64,000 nucleotides of DNA from Atopsyche davidsoni. Taxonomy: Eukaryota; Arthropoda; Insecta; Trichoptera; Hydrobiosidae. The notes beneath the pieces were generated by a model. That model did not search any database, was not told where the DNA came from, and saw only the letters and a program-made list of their open reading frames with translations. The translations under genes were made by a program, and so were the position numbers. Positions 1-13,100 of the stretch are shown piece by piece (within the stretch, counting starts at the first letter, position 1; each line of letters opens with the position of its first letter). The stretch lies in NCBI GenBank assembly GCA_022113835.1, contig JAILWY010000010.1:7217501-7281500 (forward strand), read 5' to 3'.

Positions 1-925
1 AGTAAAAACACAGAATAGTACATAACTGTACTATTCTGAGTTTTTACTGAAAATATACTTCGATTGTACATAGGGAGAATTTCTTATTTTAATGTATATT
101 CACGTAGACGATTTGTAGTCGTTTAAACTTTTGACAGTTACAGAAACTATGTATGTGAGGCCTCATGGTTATTCAGCTCGCACGAGTGTCTCTCTGGAGA
201 TATTTTGACGACATTTCGCCCTGACTTTTCTGAGCTCTCAACTTTTACCTCACTTGCTCAGTCTTGTCAGTTGCCATTAATGTAGCTAATGGTTGCTCGG
301 TGTTTCAAACCACTGGTTTGGACGTCAACCTTACTCAAATAACCGTTTATCCGATGACTTTCCTTCGAACTTAATGTTGTTGCGCAGAGGCCACAGTTTG
401 AGAATCAGAGTGATTTGGAACTAACTGTTCAACTTGACGCCTTTTGCAACCTACTCATCCTATCAATGGCAATCGATTGTTCAACGTAATTATTTTTCGT
501 GGTGATTTATAACGAAACATGTAAGTAAATTGATGCATTTTAGTATGACTAAGCAAAATGTATTGACGAGCTTATCTAATTAACTATTACATTGCAAACA
601 ACACAATGAAAAATGTTCAAAATGGTTTGAGTACAAATTGTTGCTGTAATTCAATAATTACATAGAATATTAGTTTTTTGTTTTATTTGATTCGAATTTG
701 ACAATGAAATATTTACATGGATATAAATATTCACAAATGGATATTTTATTTTGATATTAAGAGAGAAATAATGTGTGTGGTTTTGTCATTATATATTAAA
801 CTGATATGTATTGTGTTGTATTGTAGCCGAATCGTCTGCAGCTGCCGACGCTATGGAGGGCGAGTCCTTGGGTTGGCAAGTTTGAATTACGGATTGCGAA
901 ATGCCGGTTGTGACATTGGGCTTAC
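1..925. other. Intron 7 (partial), no exon recognised
   Basis: Lies downstream of the exon 7 donor on the minus strand, so it is the start of the next dipeptidase intron. I searched the minus strand for the expected next block (a VMVNFY-like strand, then a GGDxDG-like motif) and did not see it. Confidence 0.7.
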
Positions 926-1102
926 CACAGTTTTGATGATGTCATCGGGGACGTTGCGGTGGTGGTTGCAGAGCGCGTACACAGAGGAGTGGCTGAAGAT
1001 GACCGGAGCCTTAGACATCTTGATGACGGTGCGGGTTGTGTTCGGGCTGACGTGGCTTAGGTCGATCAGCATTCCCAGGCGGTTCATCTCGCGAATCACC
1101 TT
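926..1102 (-). CDS. Dipeptidase exon 7 (second zinc-site histidines)
   Basis: Encodes residues 239-297, phase 0 at both ends. The acceptor is GTTACTTTGCAG and the donor GTAAGC. It contains [15 protein letters not shown] (H255), PVIFSHSS (H276), C283 and RNVPDD, all hallmarks of M19 dipeptidases. The spacings from E187 (68 and 89 residues) agree with H214 and H235 of human DPEP1 once the five-residue shorter loop of exon 6 is allowed for. The open frame continues past the donor without the family's next block (a VMVNFY-type strand), so a further exon below coordinate 1 is expected. Confidence 0.97.
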
Positions 1103-4100
1103 CTGCAAAGTAACTGTTCAGTGCTAGCTCGTGGCCCGGCACGAGAGCTTTTAAATCGACTTTGCATTGATCATCGCATATTACACTCCACACGCCGAAA
1201 GCAAATAATGAGTTTGAAAAATAATCAAACGACTTCTTTATCGAAACGCTAGGGAATGCTTCGTTATGTGTACCTCACTGGCGTATGTAATGTGCGGGGT
1301 CAGAAAATGTTTTTTCTGAGTGTTTCATTCATTATTATAGCTATTATACTCGGAGAAAAGAATTATATCCACAAGTGTCAAAAGAAATATACGGGTAATG
1401 AGAGATAATAACTTCACAGCTAGCGAAAATGGGTCACATTTTTAGGAAAAAAAAAATACCGGTACGAGGAATTTATGCAGTCCTCAGTTTCGCCTGGCGA
1501 AATTATTATAATATCCACTTTTGTAGGTATCCCAGAAGGATATAAACCTCTTTTTTAGGATCTTTATTTTATGTTGGGTAATAAAAAAATATAAAAATGC
1601 TTTATGTCTTTAGTTTAGCTTCCGACCATCCACCGAGAGATTTTCCTTCAGCGAAAACTCTGGAATCAAATATCATTTATATTTTAATAGTTGGAGGAAA
1701 TATTAAGGCGTACTGAAAATTATTTCTACTCCAACGACCGACAGTTTTACCAAAACCGGCAGCGTTAGTACTTTTCCTCGAAGTAACTTTGTTTTCTAAA
1801 ATTCAACTCACATCTCAGAAACAATTTTACAAATGAAATACGCATACATTAAAGAGCAGAAGTTGTCTTAATAGTCCACTTAACCAAATTAATCTGCGAC
1901 TCGCAATATTGAGAGCGAAAAGTTCAGCAGGCGCAGCCGTAAAACAGAGTATTTCAAAAATAAATATTGACGCCGCAAACAGCATTAAGCGAAGAACGGT
2001 TTCGGCGGTCGGGAGCTCCGCTAATGCCGAGAGTCGCACCTGCGCCGCCATGCATACGCCGCATCATTTATTCCGCTTCTTTTATTCATGACTCCTGCTG
2101 TCGACTTAGCCCGGCCCGGTCTTTGAGCCGTCCCCGAGTGAGGGTCTAGGCGGAGGGAGCCGAGAACGCCGGACGACACAAGCTGAATGCAACGGACCCT
2201 CGCTAGAGCGCACACTGTTCACAATTACATTATAATATGCACACACACTACATTAATTAGTTCTCCTTTAGTCCATCATTCGCCAGCAAAGTTTTCTAAC
2301 GTGTATTATTTTTAAAAAAAGCATGCACGGGTTGGGTTTTCTTCGTTGTCACTTACCTCTCCAAACTGACTCAGGCCCATCAAATTTGGCTTGTCACCGG
2401 AAGAATCAGCCCTGCAAATAGTAAAAAAAAAACATGACACTTTAGAAAAGCGTACTTTTACGTTATAATGTAAAACAAACCTGATATTATCATATCGCAA
2501 GAGTGGATATGTAAATCTATCCTCAATAATATTTGGATCTCTCGAGAAGCCCGAGAATCATCCCGGAAACTGAATAAATATGTGCGCTTCCAAAGATCCT
2601 CACCTTTATACAAAGAAAACATATCTCATCTCTCGGCGAAAAGATCAACAGAAACCTGTATCCAGTCGGAGAACCTGTTGAAAAAACAATCCCACCGTGA
2701 GCCGAGGCTCTCTCGGCGGGTGGACTGATGTGGTATTGAAGAAACAACACCTCCGTTGTAGTAAAATTGTAGAATATAAAATTATCTCACAAAAAAGAAA
2801 AAAGATACTCGGTTATCAGTGAAAAATAAAAAAAAACCCAACGATGTCGCTTACTCTAATTTTATACCGCAGTATGCTAATGTCACGCTTTAATTTAATT
2901 TAGGCAATTTCTTGAAGAAAATAAATTCTTTTTCTGAAAATTTCAAAGTTGAATTTTTTCGGAATATACTTAAGAATGAGATTTCAGTCGAAAAAATAAG
3001 GGTTACTTTACGTTTATTTTTAAATTAAATATTTTACTCCAATAAATGTAACAAGTATTTGTAAATGGTAAGAATATGAAAAAGTATTATTTAAGAAATG
3101 AAAATATGGTCAAGGTTCTGATCTGTTTTAACTACCAGTTGTGTTGATATTTGATTATTATCTAATTATATTATCTAATTATAAAATATTACCTTTCTTA
3201 CTCTTTCACAAAAAAAAAACATAGCTTTAGCTTTTTAAAGGCTATAATAATTTACGATGTATTAAGTAATACTAAAAAACTTCACAATTTAATATTCTAT
3301 GCTAAAACCTGTAGATGTAGACGAAACCTTACAAAACGAGTTTACTTTTTAGTTTTGTTTTCAATGCGGTAAGTTTGTTTTCAACTTCATTTTGCAGCTT
3401 AGTTTTTAAATGAGTTGATTTAATTTCTATGGTGTTGAGCTGGTTGAGGTTTTCACTCCTCTAACGTTTCGATGTTCCCTGAAAGTGGTCTTAGCATGGG
3501 AACAAAAACGTTGGAGAAGTGTAACACTCAAAAAACTAATCATCTCACAATAACAGCTGTCAAAGCCTGCGAACACAATTAAACGATTTATCGAACTCTA
3601 GTGTTATTACATATTCTAGTGCTAACGTTATTAGCTTTTGTATTAAGACCGCTAGTTACTGTGCCATTATGCGTTATCCTAGTTTTTGTAAAATAGTACA
3701 TGTACATTATATAAAAAAACACACGAACATGAGACAAGGTTCAACCCGAGAGGCGGCAATAGGACCTAGTCAGTGTCGCTCCACAGTCGGGAACATGTAT
3801 CGCCGCTCTATACATATACTTTAAGAAATAGCAGTAACAGGCCAGTTCAATATTTGATGGCTTCGTCCATATTTATCAGTGTAAGAAGTTTTGCGAGTAT
3901 TTTTTGAGTTATATGGTCGAATTTGATACATTTACTAGTCTTGTATTTTCGTAGCAATATTTACCGTCATCTCTATAAACAGTTGTTTTTGGGAAAATAT
4001 TATTATCTTAATAGTATTGTGGCTAGTACTATTAGTTATTAAATGTGTAATTATTTTTAAAGTAAATATTCACGTAAAAGATTTTTCTTAAATTGCTAAT

Positions 4101-7100
4101 AAGACCACGTTCATAAGGTTATGGTATAATGAAAAATTTTACTGTATGAAAAAATTATATGAGCATTTTTAATTTTTAAAAAAATCCTTTGGTTTTTGCA
4201 TAGTAACGTCTGAAAGTAATGATGTGTATTCAATAATTTAACAACGTGAAATTATTTTTTATGTAGTATAATATATATTTGTTGTACAAAAATATGTGCG
4301 TTTTTAAATATTCGTTTACTTTTCAGCAAAAACGAAATCAGAAACCAGGAAAGCTCCTTTTATATGCTGAGTCATTTTATAAAAAAGGTTTGGATTAACT
4401 TTGTTTCAAAAAGTTCTCATGCTATTTTTTTATATTATATGATTATGTATAAGCTGAAGATATAATTCATAACGTTATATAAACACATTCAATTAATAAA
4501 TCTACCTAATGACTTAATATAACGTGTATTATCAAATGTAGATATGATATCATGTCTTACCATGGGGTGTTGCAGGTATGAGTGAGGGTGAGGTATCGAA
4601 CTCCCAGCTCGTGGTAGGTCCTCAGGACTCCCAAAGAGTTGCCCAAACTGTGGCCACCCTCCACGCCGATGAGGGAGGCGATGCGCCTCGGACGAGCTCC
4701 GTGAGCTTCCAGTATATCTACAACAATTCAACATCGAATATCATTATACACATTACACAGTAAATTTAAAATAGTAGGAAGAAATAATTTTGCTATTACA
4801 AACAATTTCGTTGAATATACTTTGAGATGTAAGTACTTGATATATTTGACATTCAATTATAGTTTCAATATGAAATATGATCCACTTGTAGAAGATTCTC
4901 CGCTGATATAAAGCCATCAACTGTAAAAGTCCCATTCAACAGGTAATTGAATATGCTTGCAGCGGCTCGTGCCGTTTGTGTTTATGAACGAACGTGTTTC
5001 AAAGCCGGCCATATATTTGGAACTTATGACAGCAGGGCGTCCCCCACGCACGTCCCTCTACCGCACTGACTGCACCCACAGAATTTTAATATCATAAATT
5101 TTTCGCCGTATTTCCTTGTACATAGCGTAAGGGCACAGGAATGCCGCGTTCTGTGTATACCATCTCTTCGGGCAACGTTTAAAGTGTCTATACTTTAATA
5201 TATTCTATCCACGCATTGGGTTTTCGTCAAGTTTTATACCATATATAGTTTTGGAGAAGAAAATTGATGGATTGGGATAAAAGGAATAATGTTTTTTTTT
5301 TATTTTCATAAAATATAACGGGCATTTTCTTTATATTGCCTTTGCAATAGATATATTGGAAGGAAGACTTTTTTTATGGTCATTCAATTTATAAAAAAAC
5401 TATAAAAAATACGTTTTATCTTTACAACATCAATTGTTCAGTTTGTCGTATCTTGCATGGTCGTTTAGATTTAGATTTTTATATTATAAATGAATTTAAA
5501 AAATATTTGAAGCTTTGAAAGTGAATAAATTGAAAATCCGGATTACAAGCACTCCAAAATGCAGAGTTTTTCAAAATTTAATAAGATTCTCTACGTGAAA
5601 AAATAGCACTTTTACAGAGCTTATTGTATTTTCAGCATAATTTTACTTAAAAGGCTATCGTGATGTAAATAATGATATTGACTTGACATTTTTAATCGTT
5701 TTAAATTCAGACGTGAAACTTATTTCACATAAAATGTACTCTCCTAACATTAAAATACTAGACACGATCCTAACACTTTAACGTTTTAGAAACTTTGATA
5801 AATCTTTTTATATTAATAGTGATTTTAATTTTATACTTTAAAGTAATTATTTTGTAAGTGCTTAAAATAATAAATAGTTTATTTTACCTTTGGAATTAAG
5901 CTACAGTTATATTAATGTAAGGAAGGGTGGATATACTCTTGGTTTTCGAGAGGGTTTGTCAAATTAGTGACGTACGTGATCACAACAAAAATAAATGTCT
6001 AATAAAACAAATATCCTGCAGTGGAGGACAGCAATCTTTTCACAGATTAGATTCTAAGTATTTTAACTTAATTAGTAATATGGCTCGCTATTGGGTAATG
6101 GGCTCAGTCTGAATTCGGTACGGAGCAAGAATCTTTATACATTTGCATATAAATTGTGTCTTTGTACAAGCAGCGAGATTGAAAAAAGGCTTTTGCTCTT
6201 TTTTCATATTCTTTCAGTGTGATATTACTGAAAATAAATTTGAATTTACAATAAAGTTATAAAATTTTCATTCAGAGTCACAAGTCAGATGACAGAGAAA
6301 AGCGCGGCAGAAAATTAAAGAAAGAAGTAACTTTATTTGTGGAACTATAACGAAGCATGCAGTGCCCGGGGGGCTGCGACCTCCTTGCGAGATTATTATT
6401 TTTTATGGGATAATTAACAAAGTTTCCCCGGGGTGTATAATTATGCAGCTGAAATGGAGCAAGTCACGCTGGGCTCTAAATGCAAACTCGCTAACTATAA
6501 TACATATATTACTACTTTATAGTAAAATTACGCTCGTCTCCGGCCGATTCAGTCTCAGTGCTGAGCACTAGGATTTGTCAAGAAATCAGTTGTTTGTACG
6601 TCACTCATGATCTTTCTCCACACCTTTATCAGTTTATTTGTACAAATTTATTTTGTACTTTTATTGATACTTCAAACACTACCGTCTTGAGTGCTTTTTT
6701 GTATGCGATATTCCAGACAATCTAGCATGCGCTGGTTTTCCGGAATGTAGATATGTTTGTTTTCAACTTACTTTTAATTAACTAAAGTGAACCCACAGAT
6801 ATGCGACGTGAATACAAGTCTATAAATTTACGAAAAAAAGTATCGTGCAACGTAATATTGAATAAAGTTGAATTGTGTTGGCTTAACGTGAAAAGACTAA
6901 AAAAATATTAAAATGTGAGATCGGATTTACAGTATGTTCAGTAAATTTAATTGATTTAACACTTCTTTATTTCTATTTAAAGTTTACAGAGTCTGATTAT
7001 ATTCCTTGTATTACCATGTATCAGCAGTTAATATAAATTTTGCCTAAAGATATTTTGGTTCAATATGAGAGAAGGCGGGACCGAAAATCCTTTGGTAAAA

Positions 7101-10100
7101 CGAAGGTAATGCATATTTATCGCTTATTGAAAGTTACATCTGCCTCCACCGAGCTTTTAACTAAAAGCATAGCTTTTTGGATAGTTTTTTTAATAAATAC
7201 ATTGACAATATTGGCTGGGTTTTTTTAAATAAAAAAATTGTACACCACTTTGAATTTATTATTTAGTGATATTTTGATTTGATTTTTTTGCTTTGATTAT
7301 ATCAAATATGTGTAATTGTAACATGTTCCAGATAGTCGGTTAATGTTTTTTGTAATAAAATAAAATTTTCGTCAAATAAATATTCCAAATAGTTTCAAAT
7401 TTGATTAAACCAAAATATCAGTAATTTGTATGTGGCGTGCAAATTACTAAAAATAGAGAGAATGAGCCACGCTATTCCTTAAGCCACAATATGAGCGGTT
7501 CATAATCCCTGACTGCGGGTCGGGCGGGGTTCCTTCACAAATCGCACATCGAACGTTAGAGCTCCCATCGAGGAAAATGAGAGAGCCCAGAACATGTCGG
7601 GAATATTGTCTGTTACTTAATTAAAACGGAGCTCCTTCGAAACTTCCAATGGGCGTCCTAGAAGCGCAGAACTCTCCGTTATAAATGACCCATCAAAATG
7701 GAACGAAGCACCAGCTGTTAATGTACTGAAGAACTGCCGAATATTTCTTACATCCAGAATTAAAAAAAAAAAAAAAAACGGAGATATATTATATGACACA
7801 AAAGAGATCTTGCTAATGCGGTTTTTACACCATTGTCGGCGCGTTTTTTTTCTGACGATGTCTCCCGCTCAGCGCCACATAAATCTTTTCTTTTCTCTCT
7901 CGGAATCACCTAGCAAGCTTCGGTTTCGTATCAAAACATCCCATTTATTATTCGCCGAGAAATATTGTGCGTCATGAAGCTGCCGCGACTTAATTTAACA
8001 TTATCACACGATTCTGACTGCTATATCGAATTAATAACCGGCCGAATATACGATTATAGGAGAACTTACGACCAAGAGCGGGTCGATAGAAAGTACCGAA
8101 AACACCTTGGATGATAACCTTCTTTTATCTTACGAAAAATGCCTAGTATTTTACATCTTGAAAAGTCGGTGAGACAGTTTCATTATTATTCACGTGAGAA
8201 GCTGGTGTGCCGTGAAGCCGTCGAGTCGAGGATTTCAAACAGTTTTAAGTTTTTATATATTACACGAAAATTCAGGACATCTGCATTGCGTGAATTTCGC
8301 GGTTATGAAAAGAATGTTATACGAGCTTTTCTTAAAGGTCAGTTACGTTTTGCGTTCGCAGGTGTTCAATTTTCGGTATGAAAAACTTCTTATACTAGTT
8401 GAAAAGTAACATTTTTGCCAAAAATCACATTGAATATTAAAAATTCAAGTATACCTCTTTTAGAATATTCTTTTGGATTTTAGTAAATTGACATTTCAGT
8501 TCAGTACAGATTGTTTTTCTTAGCAAGCAGTATATTTTTTAATAAAAGGTAATTCATTTAAATTTTCATTGTTCTGTTTTTTACAAGTATATTTAAGATA
8601 TTTTTTTTTTGTCATTTGGATAGTCCATTTCCATTAGTCTCGTTTTAAATTTATCATACTTCTGCAAGCAAGAAGATTCTTCGGATATATTCTGTATTTA
8701 ACTAATTTAATATTTTTATTAACCTGATTAATGTAATATCAATACTTTCAAAATTAGGCATTGAAATTTTGGAATACCCACGAAGTATTCCCAACCTTCA
8801 TTTCTTCAACGATAATATCTTAATATATTTAGCAAATTTTTCAATGAAAACATAATAAAATTATTATAAAACACCGCATTAATAACAAACTTGAAGTTAA
8901 ACCGACCGCTCTGACTTTCGGCTTTTCAATTAAATAACGGATTAGTTATTTCACAACATCATCTTGATAAAAGCGTTCAAACAAAAAATATTCCCTGTTA
9001 ATTACTTTTGCCGGTTCAACAGTGATAAAAATAGTAAATAAAATGTTTCAATAAATAGAGTAATGCGTTTTTTTAAACGATCAGTTATTAATATTTTTTT
9101 GTCTTTAAAAACTTTATCGAGCTATTGATTTTGACCTGCGGGACAATTCACTTTATTTGCTTTACTTCTAGTAACAATGGTAAAAAATAATAATTTCATA
9201 TAAATGCTCTAAATGATGACCTTACGAGAATTACGATTATTATACGAGAAACATGATATAGGATCAAATTTTTAAGTCTTTGAATTGAATATTTTCTCAT
9301 CTTACAAAAAAAATCGCATTAGAAAAATCAATTTTTTGAAGCAAAAATGTTATATTTCATTATTAAAATGATTTGTTTAAACCGTGTCTTCCTAGTGGTA
9401 AAACCTTAAGTCCAGGCTCCAAGCGTTTTACTAAAAACACATTATGCGAAAAAGGTAGACTGTTGAGTATCCAATGTATTTATTTTTTACGAGGTGTTAA
9501 GTTTATGGGAATTAAACAGACAGTACAGACTTTAAGAAAACAATTTCTAAGGCTTCATCAATGCAAAGGACTTCGTGAAAACTTCACCAAGGATTATTTG
9601 TTGGGGATTCTTAACTGTTTTTTTTAATCCTTATTGTTTGAGTTAGAGATTTAATGAACTGGCCTACTTCTCAGATACTAGCAATCAAAATATCAGGATT
9701 GTGGTGCTTTCATCAGGAAGGAAATATGTGTGATTTTACATATATCGTCAGCACTATGGCCTCAGAAAATTGAAAGGGTTTACCTTGTTTTTATTCTCAA
9801 CAGTATTATGTAAACATAAATCGCTACCGAGTTTTGTTATTTTTCTAAGGATGACATTTTAGACCCTTTATAGGATACACCCTAAATGGAATTAAAGAAG
9901 ATTCTGTATTCGGTTGAAAGGTATAGTAGAAATAGAAGAGATAAGCTCTTCCCTTTAATATTTAGAGGCGTATAATTTAATAGCGCTACGCGAGCCTTAC
10001 GAGAGTAACATCCATAATATTTGAAATTAAACACCGATATATAACCCAAAATTTTATGCCTCAATTTACATATTAGACGCATTTATCCTCAGAAAGACTT

Positions 10101-13100
10101 AAAACTTCCTGCCGAGAGAATTCAGGGAGAAAAGTTGCAAGCGGGTAGAAAGTATGATAACGCTTCTTGTCGAAGTACCGAAATATTCAACAAAAACATC
10201 TCCGGTGAAGTAATACCATCCACGCAAAGTATCAATTATTTGCGGTGCTTTCGTATTATACTGGCTTGAGGCTGGAGTTCCGAGGATGTTGTGTTGCGGC
10301 ACTGGCTCGGGTACCTACCCCTGCTACAAAGCAACAACCCTCTCGTATACGATTATTCATTTTAATCGCTGTGTTCTACATTTTTAAGCAAACATTTCCG
10401 CTTTGTTGCGTTGTTAGTGTAAAATGACTCGAAATGATAAATTTTCAAAAAAGTTGATATTAAAATAAGTTACATGTAATTTGTAATGCGCCAAATTATG
10501 TGCCCCCATTACAAAAATCGGATTTAAAAGAAGAAATATGCGAGGCATTAAATTATTTTTTACAAAGAGACAGTATAATATTGATCGCACTGAAAAGGCA
10601 GAAATATATTTTTGAATTAATACTCTGACAGCTTAGTCACTTGCTCCATACAAAGCACTTTCAATAGTGCGGAGCGCTTCCAACATTTCCAAGGATATTT
10701 TTTTCATGAAGAATGGATTTCCGCTGAGCCAGTAATTGTCCGCGAAAGAAAAACATGATGGCATCCAGAGTTGCGGATTATTCCATAAGTCAATAGTCAT
10801 TTTATTATATTGAGAATATATTCCCTTTCATGTTCTGAGATATTATCGTTTTTACATTAACTTTTTATTAATAAGCCTTGGAAATATAATGACTCTCAAG
10901 ACACATAACTTAATTTAAAATTATACAATTTTTTTTATGTAGACGATGTTTTATCGTTGCAACTGCAGATGGAGCAACAAAAACATCTGTGTGATTTAAT
11001 AACTTCTAAGAAAGAAATAAACGGTCACCCAGCATCCCAGAAAAGTACGATTTACACAGCGACAGTTGATCGCTATGAAACTTTTTTATTGTTTTTCTCA
11101 TTTTTACGGTCCGGAGAACATAAAATCACCATGCGCCACGGTCACTCCAAGGCGATTTCCGCAGGCCATTTTTTGCGATTCTCTTATGGATTTCAGCCAA
11201 CCCAATATTCCATCTTACACACGACCGTATCAGCAAAACATACAATAATTGTTTGAGGCTCGAGTTTGGGATATTATGTGTACGTCGTTCGTTCTTGTGG
11301 GCGGATCGGGCCGGAAGGAGTTTCGTTTTACAGCCCTTCTAAGTAAAAGATTCAAGTCCCTCTCAAGCAGGGGGCTTTAGCCTCACGCAAGGCCTTAGAA
11401 TTTTTAATTAGACTTTCTGATTAGCGCGAGGCTTTGCTTTAGTTTAGCTATCGCGGCTTAGCATTAATTTGAATGTGTATTTAATTTGAGTTTAGGAATA
11501 AATGTTTTGCTTGTTTTGTAGAAACCTGAGCTCTATATACTTTGCATAGTATAAGTTTTCACTCGTATTGCTGAACGGAGGATTTGAACCAAGATGGCAT
11601 CGATCTATTTTATAAGTGAATTTGTATATATACAAAAAGCATTTAAGCAATAATATTCTTGTAAGGGTGAAAAAATCAATAAAAATTAATAATAAAGTTT
11701 ATGTACTCCCTTTTATTAATCTTGTGTTTGATTTTTTATTTCACTTGTTTTTTTTTCTCGTATGTGTGTGAACGCACTGAAAAATATTAATTTCAAGCCC
11801 CTGACATTATGGTGGAACAAACTTTGTATCCTTTCTACAAATTTAAAATGCTAAAGCTCCGAGCTAAAGGCTTTTTAATATGTAACGAAAAAGAATAAGG
11901 GTGCGAATAAAAAGATTTTTTAACTTTTTATGAATATTTTTGCGGAAGTTTCCCTTCGCGCGTAATTTTTCCGGAAATCAATAACTATGTAAGCTTTCTC
12001 GACCAACGAGATTTTTAACGAAAATTTATTCATGAGCTATATTTGGATTATTAAAATTGCAAAAAAACTCTGAGAAGTAGCAACATTTCTGATTCATTAC
12101 GACAAAAAATGACGATCATTTTGTCTGATAAAAATTCTATGTATATTAAAAATATTGTAAATTTGATTTCATTTCTGTTAATATTTCTATTTAAAGTTTA
12201 AATAAAAAGCTATTTCGTTTAGTCGTGATTGAAAAAAAATGCTATCTTATTGGGCAACACACCTTCGAGAATAGGGATATCAATTTGGGTTTTTACTTGG
12301 AAAACCTTTTTCTAGAGGAACCCTTTGCATTTACCTTACTCAGCGCAGTTTTTTGTAGATTCTAAACAAAATAACACCCATTTTATTTTCAGTTGGTTTG
12401 CTTTACTACGTACCTACAAACAAAGTACCTAATAACAGAGAAAGTAAAATTGTGTGTGTGTAAATGTGTTCAGTAAAGCAAATTTTAACATTTTTGCCAA
12501 AAAAACTGAAATTATTTAATATTTCGTGTTTATTTACGAAACGTGACCGGGTAAAAAATGATGTCAAATTAAAATAAAAGATTTTCCCTAGAAAACAAAA
12601 CGGATGTTGGCGCTGACACGCGGAAATGAATTTTAAATATTTTTATTAAAACATTTAGCATCATTTATAAAAACGTGTTTTCTATTAAAGAATTTCAATG
12701 TAATACAAATAAAATGAATGTACTATTAAATTTTACACACAATAATTACTTCGCATGCCATAATTTTAATAATACAAATCCAAAATAACAAAGCTCGAGT
12801 TTTATTTTTTTGGGTATTACAAAAATAATATAAGGTAAAAAATACTTGTAGTCAGAAACAAAAAAAAAATACAATCCCACTCACCAATGAACGAAAAGAT
12901 CTAAAACAGATCTGTCAGCGGAAAATCACAAGCGAAAAAATCTCTCATACATATGATGGGTACTTTTATTAATCTTCACGATAAGTAAATATCCATTCTA
13001 GAAAAAAATATTTGTTCTAACAGACATAAAAAATAAATTGAAAGTATCAGACAACCAAAAAATAATCCAAAATTAATTGGAAGTATGTTAAATTTTACTT

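Noticed and set aside
717..1127. 136-codon plus-strand open frame
   Set aside because: It is the shadow of dipeptidase exon 7 on the opposite strand; the minus-strand frame carries the family motifs.
3730..3760. GGTTCAACCC resembling a tRNA B box
   Set aside because: No A box or cloverleaf could be formed around it.
4489..4763. Open frames on both strands over exon 5
   Set aside because: The true frame is another minus-strand frame reading [12 protein letters not shown] between an acceptor and a donor; the others have no homology.
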